Origin: Sipunculus nudus
Taxonomy: Eukaryota; Annelida; Sipuncula; Golfingiida; Sipunculidae
Length of the DNA stretch: 64,000 nt
Direction: 5' to 3'
NCBI GenBank assembly: GCA_026874595.1
Contig: CM049316.1
Span: forward strand, 28,877,339 to 28,941,338
Part shown: piece after piece, positions 59,671-64,000 of the stretch
Layout of the letters: the number at the start of each line of letters is the position of its first letter
Position numbering within the stretch: position 1 is the first letter of the stretch
Translations under genes and position numbers: made by a program
The notes under the pieces: generated by a model
What the model saw: only the letters and a program-made list of their open reading frames with translations
Told to the model about the DNA's origin: nothing
Database searches by the model: none

Positions 59671-61549
59671 CATGTGCTGCCTTTGCGCTGCCTTGTATAC
59701 TTCATATGTCCCTTTCAATCAATTAGTATCTCGTCAATAATGTCATAATAGATTGATTTTATATCAAGTTTATCCCTTTTCTTACCATTTCTCCCATAAT
59801 CATTATCATTGGAAGCGAGAAGCCTTACTGCTCAGTATGGCAAAATGTCCGTTCGCTTTGGAATGTTTGAATCTAAAATAATACGTTTCTACGAAACAGC
59901 TTTTCGAAACTTACTAAAAGGAATTCCTCTGCACCTCCACTTTTTAAATCATCTCATACGATTGTATGAATTGGTATAGTTAAACTGGTACACATAAATA
60001 ATCAAAGTAGAGTTATTATCGTTAAAATATGTTTTTTTTTAATATATGTGTAATTAACCTAAATTAACTGTCTTGAAAACTGGAGCAGAAATGATGAAAA
60101 AATACTCACAGCTGCAACAGAAAACTCTGAAAATGATATTAAATGGTAGCATGCCTTTTGCACTAGATGTGCCATTGGTTTATAAAAAGAATATTACAGT
60201 TCTACGGATCAGGATGAACTTTAAGACAACAGCAGCGTGACATCCAGGCATATGATTCAGAGAACTTCAACAGGGATGGATGCATTGTCTTAAAAGTGTA
60301 TGTGTGGGGGGGGGGGTTGTTTAACAACCAGGAATAGGTTTAATAGGTTTGTCGGCAGTGTTAGTGGATTTGTATATATGTATATATTATTCTCACAGAA
60401 GTACTGGACGAAAAACGGAACGAGACACAAATTTGACGGAGTAAGAGGGGAATCGTGTTCCATTGCGACCCTTCGTGATTAATTGGATACCAGAGGCAGA
60501 GTTCTGATTTAAATTGAGCTTCATAAACGGAAGAAACACGTTCACTGAAACAGCGATTGTGAGTGTTAACTTCATTTCGCAAAGCGAAGAGCTTATTTGT
60601 ATTGTTTATACAAATAAACTAAGCTTGCCAGAGTAATCCCCAGAGGATACGATCACAGAACTGGTTGAATGTAACCTTACTGCCACGGAGTTGTTGGTCT
60701 GTGATTATAAGTGTTTGATATAAGAACTTACGGCAACATAGAACTATATCATTTCGTATTCAGGAACACTAGTAGTATATATAAGAAAGCTAGGTTATGA
60801 GGTGTTCGGTAAATGCCTAGAGTGCGAGTAACGAGATGAGATCACAAACCTCGCTGCATGTATGACACTAACTCATGAAGATCATACGAATCTTCACTGA
60901 AGAATCTATGGATCCGATGTCTACTCCACATGAGTTTATATATTTATATATCTTAAAGGGGCCTAGTAACCTAAAAAGTATGTTGACTTTACATGAAAAA
61001 AATTAACTGTTCCCTTTTAAAATAATTGGTAGCTGCCAAAATTTTACACTGAAACCGTTGGCTTACTCCTTTACAGTGTTAAAATTCAGTGGACCGGGCG
61101 CGATAACAGTTGTCAACATAAACACAGCGCATGGGACTGCGTGCACCGCCTTGGCCAAAACATATGCCTATTGGAGATGCCCTGACCTACTTGGCCAAAA
61201 AAATGCATTACATGTTCCCACTGGCTTAAACATCTGTTAACTGTCGCTCATGAACAAAATTGAACCTCTTGCCACGCAGCCTTATTATTGTAAACAGACA
61301 AGCGTGGACTGTGTCCTGAATGAGGTTTAATTCCGGTGAAATTCTTGAAATTATATATTATAGGTAAAAACACCAGAAGTTTATGATATTATGAGGCATG
61401 TGCTTTTAGTGTTTTCAAATGTGATATGAACAAAGTTGGTTTATTGATCAAATTATATACTCACTGTAAAAACGAAGACACAGGTGGACCAGTGATCAAA
61501 CAGATTCACATGCAGATCGCATTTGTAGCCTACAGGTGTGCGTTACATG

Positions 61550-61870
61550 GATCCAGAAAGTCCAGCCCACAATACAGGAGACTCCAATGTGCCGTCCGTC
61601 AGCCATAGAAACGCAACCGGCCGACTACACCGCACGGCAGAATGATACTGCGCGGGTGTGCGAGACGTGACTGCAGGGCTGCAGGGCCAGCCCTAGTGAC
61701 TGGCTCTTGTGATCAAGCCACTGGCTTGCTTTCCATCTGTATTTGGATAAAAACCTACCAGCCAATCGTCAATGGCGCCATCAAGCCACGCCAACAAATT
61801 GAACGTAGGTCTCCACCTGCCGCCGGAGGCAAGGTATCGCTGGGCACAGCAAAACGCGCCGACTGACATA
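61550..61870 (+). other. GC-richer island, unassigned
   Basis: CpG-containing stretch in AT-rich DNA with small palindromes (CTGCAGGGCTGCAG near 61672). A + strand frame is open 61642-61866, but without splice or start context. May be an old exon or element; no function assigned. Confidence 0.2.
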
Positions 61871-62904
61871 ATTACAGCCTAGTAAATTACCGACTCAAAG
61901 TACTATCGATCCCCCTAATTAGCCTTTAAACGTATCGGTGATGCTTGTTTACCGATACATTAACCTACTGTTACAGATACTGTCAATATTTAAAAACAGC
62001 ACACAATAAAAAAGGTCTATTTCATTTTGACAATACTAAATTGCAGTACTCCTGCCTGGTATTAACGGGACAAGGTACATACTTTTATCCCTTGAAATGC
62101 TTTCAACAACTGCTATGTATATAATGAATGCACTATAGTTGATTTTGAAACATCTCCTTTTGTTTAACACAAGGAAGTTTTAATCTCATCATACGTAATT
62201 TAAATCTCCCTGCGTGATATTTATAGTTAATTTGATAGTTATGTTATTACTATCTAATGGTTTTTATTTTGTTTCACATATATTATAAAAATATGTATGT
62301 CAACCTTCAATGGTGAGACCTAGTATTAAAGAACCTTTCCCAGCAGCTAACTTATATATAATATGCATAATTAATATGATATAGTATATAATACTATATT
62401 TTATATATTCCCTCGGTTAATCAATGCCACAATTTATTTCTATTTTATTATTTTTTATATTTTTTCCATTAGAATTTATATTTATTTTGTCTTATTTACA
62501 TTATTATTTCAACAATGGATAGCATTATTGAATCTTTAATATAAACCTTTCGTTTGTGATAGTAAAATTCAAATATACCGTAAACATTTAACATTGTTGT
62601 ATATTAAATGAAATTTTGAAATAGTCGAACAAAAATATGCATAAGACGTTAGCACCGACAGGAATGAATTATGCCTACACTGCAAGATGTTATTTAAAAT
62701 TTAACTATTTCATGTTTCACGTTGTTTTGCATTTTAGCATTTAACATATTGGCACAGCAATTTATATTCATACTCACTCAGGTAAATAAAGGATAGTGAC
62801 ATCCGTGATCTCTCCGTGACCATAATGTACTAATATACATGTATATTTTTAATTCTATTTATTCAGTGAATTCTTCATACACAATACATTTAAATGGTTT
62901 TATT

Positions 62905-63215
62905 ATACCCGTACTATTTCTGAGTTGAAAATATGAATATCTTCAAATTCCATCAGAAACCAACTTCTTTCCATTGGAAACAAATCAAAATCTCAAATTG
63001 TTACCATGAGTGTTTTATATTTACCAGTACTATTTTTAAGTTGAAATGTGAATATTTACAAAATTCCATCAGAAATCAGCTTGTTTCCATTGGTAACAAA
63101 TCAAAACCTCATATATTGTTACTGAAGTGCTTTTTTTACCAGTACTCTTTTTAAGCTGAACAGTGTGAATTTTTACAAATTCCAATAAAACAATCTTGTT
63201 TCGGTTAGCAACAAC
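62905..63215. repeat. 115-bp tandem repeat, 2.7 copies
   Basis: TTACCAGTACTATTTTTAAG starts at 63021 and 63136 and, as ATACCCGTACTATTT, at about 62905. Each unit continues AAATTCCATCAGAAATCAGC, TTGTTTCCATTGGTAACAA. The last copy is partial. Confidence 0.7.
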
Positions 63216-64000
63216 CACGTCATTTCGTTATCGTTATAGTCAAATGATACTCTCACCATCGATATCTACAATTAGCACTATATGTAAATTTGTGAGATGT
63301 CAATAGTTTGGCCATCTGTTCTCATTCACTTTCACTATCACTGCTGACAGATTACCATAACGAAGCTTTCGTTATCACCGACAGTGTTAGTCTATTTTTT
63401 ATCATTATATTATTTATCGAAGAGATAAAAAGCAAAAATTTATACAAACAAGTATATTCTGTGGCTGGAGCGGATACACAACAAATTCACCAAAATATTT
63501 TTCACTGACCCATCTTTGAGGTGCCTAGAAGATTTCAAGGGATTCCGTTCAAGATTGCGTTAGTTACACACAAAAATACGTACATACACGAACATGAATG
63601 AGCGCATATCCTCCAGGCAATGGCAGTTAGAAAAAAAAAACTTTTTTTATCGATAAAAAAACTGTTGTTATTACGCCTAATCCTCGCCACCTCTTATCTC
63701 CCCTAGGGAGATTTTGTTTTCACTCGTGTCTGTTTTTTTCTATCGTTTTTACTCGTTTTTCTATTTATAGAACTAGCGGTATCCTGATAATTTCGACATG
63801 CACTAACTATCGCATCCAGGTTTTTGTGTTTACTTAAAAAAAAAGCAGCTCCACTGAGTGGCTACGAGAAACATTGAGAAATAAACCTTAGTTCAATTAG
63901 GGTTCTCCTAGGATAGCTTCCTAGATGTTTTGATAAAAAGAGGACATGGAACGGAAAGTTTAAAAAGGTTATTTTTCATCTGTACAAGATCCTGAAATTA
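63216..64000. other. Non-coding stretch at the window end
   Basis: AT-rich, with poly-T/poly-A runs near 63630-63660 and 63837. No feature recognised. Confidence 0.5.

Larger units (their letters stand above)
56522..62904. other. Mostly non-coding stretch
   Basis: Contains CCTCCGCCA-family pieces (57435, 58765), G tracts (59651, 60306), a CRE (59400) and the GC-richer island at 61.6 kb. No supported gene. Confidence 0.4.

Overview
The window is AT-rich eukaryotic genomic DNA from an animal, most likely a lophotrochozoan and probably a mollusc. The reasons are the low gene density, a GT-AG spliced exon of a Ras-like GTPase of the RGK type, many (TA)n and poly-C/G tracts, tRNA-derived SINE heads, TIR-bearing MITEs, and a dispersed family built around CCTCCGCCA and TCTCATGAAATTTTCAG of a kind common in mollusc genomes. 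There are no bacterial operons, rRNA genes or CRISPR arrays.

Layout. 1-15 kb is intergenic or intronic: two hand-found degenerate minisatellites (2.1 and 10.8 kb), two copies of a TIR MITE (3.4 and 6.2 kb), SINE heads (4.5 and 12.3 kb) and one copy of a longer dispersed element (11.45-12.23 kb). At 15.2-16.1 kb two phase-compatible candidate exons lie on the + strand. At 18.8-19.6 kb on the - strand is the one confident coding exon: the long N-terminal exon of an RGK-like GTPase, ending just after its P-loop at a GTAAGT donor. Its 5' UTR exon(s) must lie at higher coordinates and its catalytic exons below 18.8 kb; I could not place either. 20-42 kb is mostly repeats: a third MITE copy, inverted element pairs, a tandem SINE-like unit, a pogo/Tigger-type MITE with TA duplications, and a candidate first-exon/promoter cluster near 34.6-35.0 kb. 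At 42.37 kb a + strand exon with a strong acceptor encodes a hydrophobic segment followed by a charged helical tail. 43.4-47.2 kb holds a Tigger-like end, a minus-oriented LTR with TATA box and PBS-like site, and more dispersed repeats.

49.2-56.1 kb is the most unusual region: a low-copy segmental array of a ~2.8 kb unit arranged X-Y / Y-Z / X-Y-Z. Both complete Z segments carry the same candidate two-exon small gene (TATA box, ATG, 106-nt exon, 72-nt intron, 89-nt exon, about 64 codons) predicted to encode a single-pass membrane microprotein. A 71-bp block across its hydrophobic core and donor site is identical in the two copies. The Y segment carries an antisense frame whose differences look conservative. 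56-64 kb is again intergenic, with a (GA)n tract, further CCTCCGCCA-family copies and a 115-bp tandem repeat at 62.9-63.2 kb.

The only gene function readable with confidence is the RGK-like GTPase. All other gene calls are exon candidates from splice sites plus open frames and carry low confidence.
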